Source of the DNA: Poindextera sp965277425
GTDB lineage: Bacteria; Pseudomonadota; Alphaproteobacteria; Caulobacterales; Caulobacteraceae
Reading direction: 5' to 3'
DNA: 64,000 bases
Assembly: GCA_965277425.1 (NCBI GenBank)
Contig: CBDICR010000004.1
Span: 186,001 to 250,000, forward strand
Under the pieces are notes generated by a model. That model was not told the DNA's origin and ran no database searches. It worked only from the letters and a program-made list of their open reading frames with translations. A program made the position numbers and the translations under genes. Below, piece by piece: positions 35,301 through 43,156 of this stretch (position 1 is its first letter; every line of letters begins with the position of its first letter).

Positions 35301-35396
35301 CTGTTCAAGCTGATCGGCGGCCTGGCGCACCTGCGCCCGCCGACCGCCGAAAACGCTCCCTTGCTTCCAACAGCCAACCTTGAGGAAATCCCATGA
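32313..35396 (+). CDS. RND-family efflux transporter permease
   Basis: A 1027-residue inner-membrane proton-driven pump, full length for the AcrB/MexB superfamily. Twelve membrane helices with two large periplasmic loops. TM4 carries the proton-relay acids in GGMAAAIGLIIDDAIVMIEHMERR. Other blocks: DIAFPRIAVTIEAGDRPIDQM at the start, VFLRNVRVTLIAVVVVPVVLAV, and LMGLTMVIGIVTEVAIFYFTEFDHL in TM10. TM10 has Glu where many pumps have Lys/Asn. It cannot be sorted confidently into the drug or metal subfamily by eye. Operon with adaptor, channel and two-component control. Confidence 0.93.
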   Translation: MTLSQRLAGHRRSLLALLAIAILGGVIFGFGLPVGLFPDIAFPRIAVTIEAGDRPIDQMDAAITRPLAQAVRAVPGVLNLRSTTSRGEAELQVNFAWGSDMNLALQRTQSALAQATAGLPPGVTFTVRRMDPTVDPVAAYSLTSASIGPVALRRYADLTLTPLLTAIPGVARVDSLGGGIGEYQVVADPGTLRAYGLTEADLTAALAGANVLSAAGKIEDRGKLYLTLNDSALTSAAQIEAVVLKSAGGGVVRVGDVAKVSLTSAPVFTRVTADGKPAVSLQVYQQPSGDTVRIVKAVAKVFADARATAPPGLITRTWYDQSELIISSAKDLAVSIAIGAVLAGLVLLVFLRNVRVTLIAVVVVPVVLAVTTLMLKLLGQSFNIMTLGGMAAAIGLIIDDAIVMIEHMERRLSEAPDDRLGAMQAAAQEFLRPLSGSSAATILIFLPLAFLSGVTGAFFRALALTMAVALIASFFVAWLVVPILVERLYRDSAPRQERRPSRLIARYRGALERTTARPVLILLVLVPLAVGGVIAFLKLPSGFMPKMDEGGFVLDYVTPPGTSLTESDRLVRQIEAIVRKTPEVATYSRRTGAQLGGGLTEPNTGDFFIRLKPPPRRNIEDIMSQVRDQVQAQVPGVTVETAQLMEDLIGDLTAVPQPIEVKLYSENQTLLDATAKTVADRLGKVRGVTEIVDGVIVAGDALDIHFDLARAALAGVTPADAAAQVTAMISGDVATQVQSGVVLSDVRVWIPADQRDQVANLAALPIKAADGHILTLSQIADVSVLRGQTEAARENSRRMVAVTARVEGRDMGSAAKEATRMLQAPGVLPAGVTFEMGGLYAEQQAAFRGLASVFAAALAIVMVLLLLIYENFRIVGAIIAMPLLAAGAVGLGLLVTGTELNIMALMGLTMVIGIVTEVAIFYFTEFDHLLTLGEAPARALIDAGVNRLRPIAMTTIAAILALAPLAIGHSMQKPLAVAIIAGLIAQGPLVLLVMPALFKLIGGLAHLRPPTAENAPLLPTANLEEIP

Positions 35397-36418
35397 TCCG
35401 CCGTATCGCCTTCAGCCTCGCCGCCGCGCTCCTAGCCTCGAGCGCCTCGGTCGCGCCCGCCGCCGCAGATCCGGCCCATCCGACCGGCCTGCATGTGGTG
35501 GCGCGGATCGCCGGCCCCGACGGGGGGTGGGACTATGCCAGCTTCGACGCCGCGCGCCGTCGCGTTCTCATCGCCCACGGCCAGGTCGTCCTGGCGATCG
35601 ACGCCGACAGCGGCCGGATGAACCCCGCCTTTGCGCAGGGCGACCATCTGCACGCCGTCGTGCCCGTGCCCGGAACCGACCTTCTGGTCACCACCAACAG
35701 CGGCGACAACACCGCCAAGGTGATCAGCGCCGTCGACGGGCGGCTGCTCGCCTCCATCCCGACGGCCAATGACGCCGACGGCGCCCAGTACGACCCCAGC
35801 ACCGGCCTGGTGGTGGTGATCTGCGGCGACGCCGGGACCCTGACCCTGATCGATCCCAAGGCCATGAAGGCGGTGGGAACCATCGTGGTCGGCGACCATC
35901 TGGAATTCGGCGCGCCGGACGGCAGGGGCCGCTTCTTCGTCAATGTCGAAGACAAGAATCAGGTGGCCGTCGTCGACCTGATGTCGCGAAAGGTTCTGAC
36001 GCGCTACGACCTGCCGGGCTGCGTGCGGCCGACCGGCATGGCCTATGTCGCCGGCGACCGCGTGATTTCCGCTTGCGGCAACGGCGGGGCGGACATCCTC
36101 GACGCGGGCTCGGGCCGTGCGATCGCCAGCTTCAAGGTGGGCGGCTTCCCCGATGCGGTGATCTATGACGTGCGCCGCAAGCTCGCCTTCGTGCCATCGG
36201 CGCTTGCCGGAACGCTCTCGGTGATCGCCCTATCGGGGCCGTCCAACAACACCATCATCGAGACCGTCCCCACGCAGATCGGCGCGCGCACGGGCGCTGT
36301 CGATCCCAGGACGGGGAGGGTTTTCCTGCCCACGGCCGAATACAATCTTCCAGCGCCGGCCGGAAAGCGGCCGACCACGAAGCCCGGCACCTTCGTGGTT
36401 CTGGAATTGGATCGCTAG
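35393..36418 (+). CDS. Exported YncE-like beta-propeller protein
   Basis: A 341-residue secreted protein: signal peptide (IRRIAFSLAAALLASSASVAPAAA, cleavage near AAA-DPAHP) and then about seven blades of a YncE/lactonase-type propeller, visible as repeating motifs such as GGWDYASFDAARRRVLIAHG, VPGTDLLVTTNSGDNTAKVIS, QYDPSTGLVVVICGDAGTLTLID and FVNVEDKNQVAVVDLMSRKVLTRY. Propellers of this group bind ligands or DNA or act as lactonases. It is the last operon gene, overlapping the RND pump stop by 4 bp. A periplasmic substrate-binding or sensing role with the pump is inferred. Confidence 0.87.
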   Translation: MIRRIAFSLAAALLASSASVAPAAADPAHPTGLHVVARIAGPDGGWDYASFDAARRRVLIAHGQVVLAIDADSGRMNPAFAQGDHLHAVVPVPGTDLLVTTNSGDNTAKVISAVDGRLLASIPTANDADGAQYDPSTGLVVVICGDAGTLTLIDPKAMKAVGTIVVGDHLEFGAPDGRGRFFVNVEDKNQVAVVDLMSRKVLTRYDLPGCVRPTGMAYVAGDRVISACGNGGADILDAGSGRAIASFKVGGFPDAVIYDVRRKLAFVPSALAGTLSVIALSGPSNNTIIETVPTQIGARTGAVDPRTGRVFLPTAEYNLPAPAGKRPTTKPGTFVVLELDR

Positions 36419-36450
36419 GGCGCGCGCCAGGGCCGGCGGCACAATCTACA

Positions 36451-37647
36451 CTATCCCAAATCGGTCGCAGCGCCGCTCGCCACCAGCCCTTCGATCTCGC
36501 TGTTCGAATATCCCGCCTCGGCGAGGATCTCCGCCGTGTGCGCGCCAAGCGGCGGCGCTGGCCGGGTCGGGCCGTGTTTGGCGCCGGGGAAGCGCGCCGG
36601 GGAGGCGGGCGCCAGAAACCGGTCGCCGGCGGCGTCCTCGACCTCGACGAAGCAGCCGGCCGCCTTGGCGTAGGGGTCGTCGACCACCTGGGCCAGGCTC
36701 TGCAGCGGCGCCCAGATGACGTCGGCCTTGGTCAGGGCCGCGGCGGCCTGCTTCAGGTTCATGCCGGCGAAGGCCTTGTCCAGGATGCTGAGCAGCAGCT
36801 GGGCGTTGGCCACCCGGTCCGCCGGCGTTGCGAAACGCGCGTCCTCCACCAGCTCGGGATGGCCGGCGGCTGCGGCGATGGCCGGCCAATCGCGCGGCGC
36901 GCGCACGGAGACCGAAACCCAATGGTCGTCCGAGGTCTTGAAATAGTTGGCCACCGCGCTCTGGGTGGTGCTGCGCGGCTGGGCGCGGTTGTGTTCGCCC
37001 CATTTCAGCTGAATGGCGAGGTCCCAGCCGATGGCGTAGGAGCCGGTGCGGATCAGCGAGGTCTCCACCAGCCGACCCTTGCCGCTGCTCGCCCGCTCCA
37101 CCACCGCCGCCAGCGTCGAGGCCGCGGTCGCCAGCGCGCAGATGGAATCGCCCATGCCGGGCCGGCAGAAGAAGGGATCGACGCCTTCCGGAATGGTGGC
37201 GCCGGCCAGGCCGGACCGGGTCCAGAGCGCGGCGATGTCGAAGGCCGGCAGATCGACCCCGTCGCCTTCCAGGCCGTAGCCGGAGACGCTGGTGTAGATC
37301 AGCCGCGGCAGCGCGTCCTTGATCGAGTCGTAGTCCAGCCGCGCCCGCTTCAGCGCGCCGGGGCGCAGGTTGGTGATGAAGATATCCGTGTCGGCCAGCA
37401 CGCGCAGCAGGGCCTCGCGCCCCTGCGGCTTGCCGATGTCGAGCACCAGGCTGCGCTTGCCGCGGTTCTCCAGTTCGAACACCGGGTTGCCGCTGACGTC
37501 CTCGCGCGCGGCGAACAGGTTGCGCACCGGATCGCCCGAGGCGCTTTCCACCTTGATCACCGCCGCGCCCCAGTCGGCCATGACCATGGCCGCGCTCGGC
37601 CCCGCGACCCAGGTGGAGAATTCGACGACCTTCAGTTTTTCAAGCAT
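36451..37647 (-). CDS. CaiB/BaiF-type CoA transferase
   Basis: A 398-residue class III CoA transferase. It moves CoA between organic acids through an Asp-anchored acyl anhydride. The N-terminal LEKLKVVEFSTWVAGPSAAMVMADWGAAVIKVES is diagnostic, and YGLEGDGVDLPAFDIAALWTRSG supplies the catalytic Asp (FDIAA). SSGKGRLVETSLIRTG and the C-terminal GAHTAEILAEAGYSNSEIEGL are family typical. Substrate unknown; possible roles are bile-acid-, carnitine- or benzylsuccinate-like. It is alone and divergent from a 66-residue gene. Confidence 0.92.
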   Translation of the reverse strand: MLEKLKVVEFSTWVAGPSAAMVMADWGAAVIKVESASGDPVRNLFAAREDVSGNPVFELENRGKRSLVLDIGKPQGREALLRVLADTDIFITNLRPGALKRARLDYDSIKDALPRLIYTSVSGYGLEGDGVDLPAFDIAALWTRSGLAGATIPEGVDPFFCRPGMGDSICALATAASTLAAVVERASSGKGRLVETSLIRTGSYAIGWDLAIQLKWGEHNRAQPRSTTQSAVANYFKTSDDHWVSVSVRAPRDWPAIAAAAGHPELVEDARFATPADRVANAQLLLSILDKAFAGMNLKQAAAALTKADVIWAPLQSLAQVVDDPYAKAAGCFVEVEDAAGDRFLAPASPARFPGAKHGPTRPAPPLGAHTAEILAEAGYSNSEIEGLVASGAATDLG

Positions 37648-37805
37648 GGCTCACTCCGTCCGCCTTGGCGTCAAGCCTTGTCTTGCGGGTCCGCCGGGGT
37701 GTCAAACGCCCATCGGCAAAGGACGGCCGACACCGCCTCTGACATTGCCACAGTAAGGACACGTCAAGCCGGCCTAATGGACGCAAGCCAAGGGAGTTCG
37801 ACCCC

Positions 37806-38006
37806 ATGGACGTGAACTATGGCGTCGTCCATCAAAACGGCGTGTGGACCATCATTGGCGACGGCCTGCGGTTCGGCGCCTTCAAGACCAGACAGGGCGC
37901 CGAACGCGCCGCGCGGCGCCTGGCGGGGAAGTCCTCGGGCTTGCCGGTCCAATTGCACGTGCAGGATGAGACGGGAGAGCTCAAGCCGCCGACGCGGCTT
38001 GACTAG
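37806..38006 (+). CDS. Small conserved-type protein of unknown function (DUF2188-like)
   Basis: A 66-residue protein without export signals. Layout: a beta strand pair MDVNYGVVHQNGVWTIIGDG, a basic helix AFKTRQGAERAARRLAGKSSG and a final strand LPVQLHVQDETGEL. This is the DUF2188-like pattern (a short sheet, a helix carrying K/R, then HVQ), though I cannot confirm the family. ATG 37806 is preceded by GGGAG about 12 bp upstream. The aldo/keto reductase follows after 113 bp. Confidence 0.7.
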   Translation: MDVNYGVVHQNGVWTIIGDGLRFGAFKTRQGAERAARRLAGKSSGLPVQLHVQDETGELKPPTRLD

Positions 38007-38119
38007 GCCTCCGCGCCGGGCTTCGATCGCCTCACTTTCGCGACATATCTTTTTCAATTGCAGCGCCGGTGTTTTACCAGCCGCGGGTCAAGCGCCCGCC
38101 ACCCAGGGAATGAAACCAC

Positions 38120-39070
38120 ATGCAGTACCGCAAGCTCGGCGCCAGCGACCTCAGCGTCTCGGAGATTTCGCTCGGCTCCTGGCTGACCTACGGGGTCGGG
38201 GTCGAACAGGACAAGGCGCGGGCTTGCGTCGACCGGGCTTTCGAGCTGGGGATCAATTTCATCGATACGGCCAATGTCTATGGCCGCGGCGCCGCTGAGT
38301 CCGTGCTGGGCGAGGTCCTGGCCGGGCGGCCGCGCGACTCCTACGTACTGGCCACCAAGCTGTTCGCGCCGATGAGCGACACCGATCGCGGTCTGTCGCG
38401 GGCTCAGGTGTTCAAGCAGATCGACGCCTCGCTGCAGCGCCTGCGCGTCGACCATGTCGATCTCTACCAGTGCCATCGCTACGACACCGAAACGCCGCTG
38501 GAAGAGACCATGCAGGCGCTGAGCGAGATCGTGCGCCAGGGCAAGGCGCGTTACATCGGCTTCAGCGAATGGTCGCCGAAGAACATCGAGGACGCCCTCG
38601 CCATCGCGGATGTCGAGCCGTTCGTGTCCAGCCAGCCGCAATATTCGCTGCTCTGGCGCCGGCCCGAAGACAAGGTGATCCCGATCTGCGCCGCCAACGG
38701 CATTTCGCAGATCGTCTGGTCGCCGCTGGCGCAAGGCGTCCTGTCCGGCAAGTATGAGCCGGGCGCCAAGCTGCCGGCGAACTCCCGGGCCGCCAGCGAC
38801 TCCATGGGCCAGGCCATGCAGTCCTGGCTGCAGCCCGCGATCCTCGAAGCGGTGCAAAAGCTGAAACCCCTGGCCCAGGAGGCTGGCTGCACCCTGACGC
38901 AATTCTCGCTGGCCTGGGTGCTGCGCGAGCCGAACGTCGCCTCGGCCATCGTCGGCGCCAGCCGGCCCGAGCAACTCGACGAGAACGCCGCCGCGTCGGG
39001 CCTGAAGATCGACCCGGCGCTGTTCGCCAAGGCCGAATCCCTGGTTTCCGGGCTGCAACGCGCGCGCTAA
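38120..39070 (+). CDS. Aldo/keto reductase (YghZ-type/KCNAB-like)
   Basis: A 316-residue NADPH-dependent TIM-barrel reductase. Catalytic tetrad: Asp in FIDTANVYGRGAAES, Tyr in the same motif (NVYG), Lys in YVLATKLF and His in DLYQCHRYD. RYIGFSEWSPKNIEDAL and QYSLLWRRPEDKVIPICAANGI shape the cofactor site. The closest subgroup by appearance is the voltage-gated-K+-channel beta-subunit-like AKRs. A second AKR lies at 63452. Substrate unknown. Confidence 0.92.
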   Translation: MQYRKLGASDLSVSEISLGSWLTYGVGVEQDKARACVDRAFELGINFIDTANVYGRGAAESVLGEVLAGRPRDSYVLATKLFAPMSDTDRGLSRAQVFKQIDASLQRLRVDHVDLYQCHRYDTETPLEETMQALSEIVRQGKARYIGFSEWSPKNIEDALAIADVEPFVSSQPQYSLLWRRPEDKVIPICAANGISQIVWSPLAQGVLSGKYEPGAKLPANSRAASDSMGQAMQSWLQPAILEAVQKLKPLAQEAGCTLTQFSLAWVLREPNVASAIVGASRPEQLDENAAASGLKIDPALFAKAESLVSGLQRAR

Positions 39071-39099
39071 GTCAGGCCTGGTCGATCCGGGAGGCGAAA

Positions 39100-40203
39100 A
39101 TGACGGCCAATTGCGATCTCGATGCGCCGGATGCGGCCAGCGCCGGCGACGGCTGCGCGCGGGCCTGGATGGACGCCAACCTACGCATGACCGACATCCT
39201 GACCGTCGGCACCCACAACAGCTATCACCAGGCCATTTCCGAGCCGATCATGGCGATGATCCGCCGCGCCGCGCCCAATAACTGGGGTGACCTGGACTAT
39301 GTCCATCCGCCACTGACCGAGCAGCTCGACGACGGCGCCCGCGCGCTGGAGCTCGACATCTACCATGACCCCGAGGGCGGCCGATACGCGCGCCCGGCCG
39401 GGATGCTGCTCACCCGCCAGGAGATCTCGCCCGACTATATCGAGGCGATGTCGAAGCCGGGCCTGAAGGTGATGCATATCCAGGACATCGATTTCCACTC
39501 CAGCGTCTTCACCTATGTCCAGGGCCTGAGGGAAATCCGCGCCTGGTCGCTGGCCCATCCCGGCCACACGCCGATCCTTCTGACCATGAATACCTCTGAC
39601 GGCAAATCGCGCGTCCCGGGCGGCGCTGACGGCTTGCCGTTCGACGAGGCGGCCTTTGACGGACTGGACGCCGAGATCACCTCGGTCTTTCCGCCCGGCG
39701 CGGTGATCACGCCCGACATCGTGCGCGGCGGCGCGGCCAGCCTGCGCGAGGCGGTGCTCGAACAGGGCTGGCCGCGGCTCGGCGAGGCGCGCGGCAAGAT
39801 ACTGATCGCCATCGACGAGTTCGACCGCCGTCGCGACGCCTATCGGCGCGGGCGCAAGTCGCTGGAGGGCTGCATGTGCTTCGTCAATTCCGACCAGGAC
39901 GCGCCCGACAACGCCTATTACACGCTGAACGACTACGCCGACGGGCCGCGGATCACCGAGTTGGTGCGGGCGGGTTTCATGGTGCGCACCCGCGCCGACG
40001 CCGACACGGTGGAGGCGCGGTCGAACGACACCGTCCGCCGCGACGCCGCCTTCCTCAGCGGCGCTCAATATGTCTGCACCGACTATCGGCGGCCCGACAC
40101 GCGCTTTTCCGACTATCAGGTGCGGCTGCCGGACGGCGCCGTCGCCGTCGCCAACCCCCAGCGCGCGCCGGAGCGCTGCGCTGGGATCGCGATCGAAGCT
40201 TAG
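39100..40203 (+). CDS. Ca2+-dependent PI-PLC-like phosphodiesterase
   Basis: A 367-residue TIM-barrel enzyme resembling Ca2+-dependent phosphoinositide phospholipase C. First catalytic His in ILTVGTHNSYHQAISEP; metal-binding LDDGARALELDIYHDPEGG; second His region MHIQDIDFHSSVF; IAIDEFDRRRDAYRR and the C-terminal SGAQYVCTDYRRPDTRFSDYQVRLP complete the barrel. No signal peptide is visible, so it is cytoplasmic or exported by another route. It ends with a 4-bp overlap on the convergent membrane gene. Its true substrate in bacteria is not known. Confidence 0.85.
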   Translation: MTANCDLDAPDAASAGDGCARAWMDANLRMTDILTVGTHNSYHQAISEPIMAMIRRAAPNNWGDLDYVHPPLTEQLDDGARALELDIYHDPEGGRYARPAGMLLTRQEISPDYIEAMSKPGLKVMHIQDIDFHSSVFTYVQGLREIRAWSLAHPGHTPILLTMNTSDGKSRVPGGADGLPFDEAAFDGLDAEITSVFPPGAVITPDIVRGGAASLREAVLEQGWPRLGEARGKILIAIDEFDRRRDAYRRGRKSLEGCMCFVNSDQDAPDNAYYTLNDYADGPRITELVRAGFMVRTRADADTVEARSNDTVRRDAAFLSGAQYVCTDYRRPDTRFSDYQVRLPDGAVAVANPQRAPERCAGIAIEA

Positions 40204-41027
40204 GGATGCTCGTCGCGTTGCTGACCGCCAAGGGCGGCGGCGACGCAGGCGATCAGGGCGCCGATCAGCATCGACACGGCGGTGAAGATGGCGAAGGCCG
40301 CCGCGGCCTTGCGTGCGGTATCGGCCGCCTGCTTGGCCTGGACGACGGTCGCCTGTTCGCGATCGACGACGGCGCCGACGCGCTGATCGGCTTGCGCCTG
40401 GGAGACCCCGGCGTGTGCGACGACCAGCTGGGTGAGCCAGGCGCGATCGTCGGCGGGAACGCCGCCGTCGGCCATGCCCGTCGCCAGGATGCGACCGGCC
40501 TCCGCACGTGTGTCATCGGCGGGCGCCGCGGCGTCCGGATGGGCCGAGCGGAAGAGCGTGTCCACGTCATAGCCGAGCGCCTGTTGGGACACCGCCGCGG
40601 GCGCGGTCGCCGCGTGCACGCCGGCGCCGGTGGTCAGGATGGCGGCCGATGAGAACAGGGCCGCGGTGATCACCGTGGCCAGCGCCCAGCTCAGGAACCC
40701 ATGCGCCGTGTCGCGGAAGAAGACCTCATGGGTGTGGGTCCCGCGCCAGCGCGTGCGCAGCCGCCCGGTCAGATAGCCGCCCAGGCCGGAGGCGATCCAC
40801 TGCATCACGATCAGCCAGATGCCGGTCATGACCGTGAAGGTCATGGGCGAGGCGCCGCCCGCCCAGGGCGAGACCGAGGCCAGGCCGAAACCCGAACCCA
40901 GGGCGAGCAGCAGCACTGAGGTCGCCGCCGCGACCATCGCCCCGGCGATGATCGCCGGCCAGGAGACGGCGGAAACGATCGGCGCCGGCGCGGCGTCGAC
41001 CGCGACGATTGTGGTGTCGGTTGCCAT
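40200..41027 (-). CDS. Polytopic membrane protein of unknown function, likely general stress regulon
   Basis: A 275-residue inner-membrane protein. Four hydrophobic segments: WPAIIAGAMVAAATSVLLLALG, MTGIWLIVMQWIASGLGGYL, LSWALATVITAALFSSAAIL and AFAIFTAVSMLIGALIACVA. Between the third and fourth lies a polar region of about 110 residues rich in Ala/Asp/Gln (ADDTRAEAGRILATGMADGG, VVDREQATVVQAKQAADTA). I do not recognise the family. ATG 41027 follows GGGGG and is preferred over a TTG 30 bp upstream. A 25-residue membrane peptide is encoded 20 bp upstream in the same transcript, behind an EcfG-type promoter. Confidence 0.8.
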   Translation of the reverse strand: MATDTTIVAVDAAPAPIVSAVSWPAIIAGAMVAAATSVLLLALGSGFGLASVSPWAGGASPMTFTVMTGIWLIVMQWIASGLGGYLTGRLRTRWRGTHTHEVFFRDTAHGFLSWALATVITAALFSSAAILTTGAGVHAATAPAAVSQQALGYDVDTLFRSAHPDAAAPADDTRAEAGRILATGMADGGVPADDRAWLTQLVVAHAGVSQAQADQRVGAVVDREQATVVQAKQAADTARKAAAAFAIFTAVSMLIGALIACVAAALGGQQRDEHP

Positions 41028-41047
41028 GTCTGTGTCCCCCGGCCCGT

Positions 41048-41125
41048 TCAATGCCAAATCAGTGCAAGCAGAATGATGATCGGGATCGGAACACCCAGAA
41101 AAAGAAGAAGAATTGATCGACCCAT
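41048..41125 (-). CDS. 25-residue hydrophobic membrane peptide
   Basis: A very short gene: ATG at 41125 is preceded by GGGAGG with a 5-bp spacer, an excellent ribosome site, and the frame ends at TGA 41048-41050. The peptide begins MGRSILLLFLGVPIPIIILL, one membrane helix with a central VPIP kink, and ends ALIWH. Peptides with a GVPIPIIILL-type core recur in Alphaproteobacteria (recollection). It sits between an EcfG promoter and the gene for a larger membrane protein and is probably cotranscribed with it. Confidence 0.7.
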   Translation of the reverse strand: MGRSILLLFLGVPIPIIILLALIWH

Positions 41126-41157
41126 CTTAGCCTCCCTAAGCAAATTTCTAGACGGAC

Positions 41158-41182
41158 AACGGACCGGTCTGAACTCGGTTCC
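41158..41182 (-). promoter_or_regulatory. EcfG (SigT) general stress promoter
   Basis: On the - strand GGAAC (41178-41182), a 16-bp spacer and CGTT (41158-41161) match the alphaproteobacterial EcfG consensus exactly. It lies 32 bp upstream of the 25-residue peptide ATG and reads into that gene and the membrane gene after it. Confidence 0.75.
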
Positions 41183-41238
41183 AGTCAAGCCTGAATGGCC
41201 GCGTTGGTGCACGGTCTAAGGACATCGGTCTCCGCGTC

Positions 41239-41279
41239 GGAACCTTGCTGGACGGCCAGGGTTATGTTGCACTGCAACA
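41239..41279 (+). promoter_or_regulatory. Possible EcfG promoter and PhaR-like palindrome upstream of phasin-like gene
   Basis: GGAAC at 41239-41243, 16 bp, then GGTT at 41260-41263 is a near-match to the EcfG consensus. Directly after it, 41265-41279 is a 15-bp perfect palindrome TGTTGCACTGCAACA. TGC/GCA palindromes are the kind bound by the PHB regulator PhaR. Both assignments are inferred; the palindrome is certain. Confidence 0.45.
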
Positions 41280-41311
41280 CGTGTGTTGCGTGTCCAAAAA
41301 AGAGCTTCCCT

Positions 41312-41605
41312 ATGGCGCGGCGCAATTCATCTTGGTTCGGCCTGTCGATGAGCGCGATGCAATTGGGGTGGGAGGCGCAGAGCGTCATCGCCTTGCGCAT
41401 GATGAAGATGGCGGCCGGCGGCGCGGCGGCGCAAGCCGAGGCTGAACGCATGATCACCGAAAAAACCAAGGCCGCGCTGGATGCGCAGATGCAGATCGGC
41501 ATGAGCGCGATGAGCGGCCGGCTCGATCTGGCGCCCGCGCGCGCCATCGCCCTCTATCGGCGGCGTGTGCGCGCCAATCAGCGCCGTCTTCGCGCCGGCG
41601 GCTGA
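41312..41605 (+). CDS. Phasin-like or uncharacterised helical protein
   Basis: A 97-residue, mostly helical protein starting at ATG 41312 (MARRNSSWFGLSMSAMQLGW). The core GWEAQSVIALRMMKMAAGGAAAQAEAERMITEKTKAALDAQ is amphipathic and resembles short phasin-like proteins that coat polyhydroxyalkanoate granules. Such short proteins are common and often uncharacterised in Alphaproteobacteria. The C-terminal YRRRVRANQRRLRAGG is basic. A palindrome of the PhaR type lies 32 bp upstream, which supports a PHB link without proving it. It is divergent from the EcfG-driven unit. Confidence 0.65.
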   Translation: MARRNSSWFGLSMSAMQLGWEAQSVIALRMMKMAAGGAAAQAEAERMITEKTKAALDAQMQIGMSAMSGRLDLAPARAIALYRRRVRANQRRLRAGG

Positions 41606-41731
41606 GGGGCGCGGCTCCTCCTGTTCGCTATGAGCCGGGCCAGCCGGAACGGGCGCGGCGGCGTCCGCATTTGACGCACGCGCGGCGAAGCGAAATGAGA
41701 GACATATCGCGCGCCGTCTCCCGGAGGATGC

Positions 41732-43156
41732 TTGACCGTCGCCACGTCCTCTCCGCCGCCGGGCGACCCGATCGAGTCCGACGGCCTGCCGACGCCGCGG
41801 CGGTATTGGGCCATCGCCGCCATCGCGCTGGCCTTGACCCTCTCGGTGCTGGACTCGGCCATCGCCAACGTCGCCCTGCCCACCATCGCGCGGGAGCTGC
41901 ACGCCAGCCCCGCGGCGTCCATCTGGGTGGTCAACGCCTATCAGCTGGCCACGGTGGTCTCGCTGCTGCCGCTGGCCGCGCTCGGCGAGATCATCGGCTA
42001 TCGCCGGGTCTACCAGGCGGGGCTGGTCCTGTTCGTCATCGCTTCGCTGGGATGCGCGCTGTCGCGCTCCATCGATACCCTGGCCTTCGCCCGCATTGTC
42101 CAAGGCTTCGGCGCCGCCGGCGTCATGAGCGTCAACGGCGCCCTGGTGCGTTTCACCTATCCGCAGGACAGGCTCGGCCAGGGGATCGGCATCAACGCCA
42201 TGGTGATCTCGATCGCGGCCGCCATCGGTCCGACGGTGGCCTCGGCCATATTGGCGGTCGCGCCCTGGCCCTGGCTGTTCGGCGTCAACGTGCCGATCGG
42301 GCTGGCCGCCATCGCCGTCGCCGCCTTCGCCCTGCCCCGGACCCCGACCTCCGACCGGTCGTTCGATTGGAAAAGCGCGCTGCTGAACGCCATCGCCTTC
42401 GGCCTGCTGATCTTCGGCGTCGAAATCTGGGGGCGCGGCCATCCGTGGATCGGCGCGATCGCGGTGGCGGCCGGCCTGGCCGCCGGAGCGGTCCTGTGCC
42501 TGCGCGAACTGCCCCGGCCGGCGCCGCTGGTGCCGTTCGACCTTTTGCGCATTCCGATCTTCGGCCTGTCGGTGGCGACCTCGGTCTGCTCCTTCACCGC
42601 CCAGATGCTGGCCTTCGTCTCCTTGCCCTTCTATTTCGAGACCGTGCTCGGCCGGTCCGCCGTCGAGACCGGGCTTTTGATGACGCCCTGGCCGGTCGCC
42701 GTCGGGGTCGCGGCGCCCGTTGCGGGCCGGCTCGCCGACCGCTTCCCGGTCGGCCTGCTCGGCGGGATCGGCCTTTCCATCCTCGCGGTCGGTCTTGGTC
42801 TGCTCGCCCTGCTCCCGGCCCAGGCCGGGACGAGCGACATCATCTGGCGCATGGCGGTCTGCGGCGTCGGGTTCGGCATTTTCCAGTCGCCGAACAACCG
42901 CGCCATGATGGGCTCGGCGCCGCGAAGGCGCAGCGGCGCGGCCGGCGGCATGCTGGCCACCGCACGCCTCATCGGCCAGACGGCGGGCGCGGCGGGGGTG
43001 GCGCTGATCTTCCGCATCCAGGGTCACGGCGCGACCAATCTGACCCTGATCGTCGCCGCCATCGTCGCCGCGGTCGCCGCCTGCGTCAGCCTCACCCGCC
43101 TCGTCGGCGGCGGCGGCGAGCCGCGGCCCGCCGGACCGATCGTCGCCGACGCTTAA
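41732..43156 (+). CDS. DHA2-type MFS drug/proton antiporter
   Basis: A 474-residue, 14-helix major facilitator. Helix 1 motif TLSVLDSAIANVALPTIARELHASP and IWVVNAYQLATVVSLLPLAALGEIIGYRRVYQAG are the DHA2 (EmrB/QacA-like) signatures. QTAGAAGVALIF near the end is also typical. The start is TTG 41732, 6 bp after a GGAGG ribosome site. It probably exports toxic compounds or small metabolites. Its stop overlaps the stop of the convergent molybdopterin subunit by 4 bp. The adaptor partner normally found with EmrB is absent. Confidence 0.88.
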   Translation: MTVATSSPPPGDPIESDGLPTPRRYWAIAAIALALTLSVLDSAIANVALPTIARELHASPAASIWVVNAYQLATVVSLLPLAALGEIIGYRRVYQAGLVLFVIASLGCALSRSIDTLAFARIVQGFGAAGVMSVNGALVRFTYPQDRLGQGIGINAMVISIAAAIGPTVASAILAVAPWPWLFGVNVPIGLAAIAVAAFALPRTPTSDRSFDWKSALLNAIAFGLLIFGVEIWGRGHPWIGAIAVAAGLAAGAVLCLRELPRPAPLVPFDLLRIPIFGLSVATSVCSFTAQMLAFVSLPFYFETVLGRSAVETGLLMTPWPVAVGVAAPVAGRLADRFPVGLLGGIGLSILAVGLGLLALLPAQAGTSDIIWRMAVCGVGFGIFQSPNNRAMMGSAPRRRSGAAGGMLATARLIGQTAGAAGVALIFRIQGHGATNLTLIVAAIVAAVAACVSLTRLVGGGGEPRPAGPIVADA

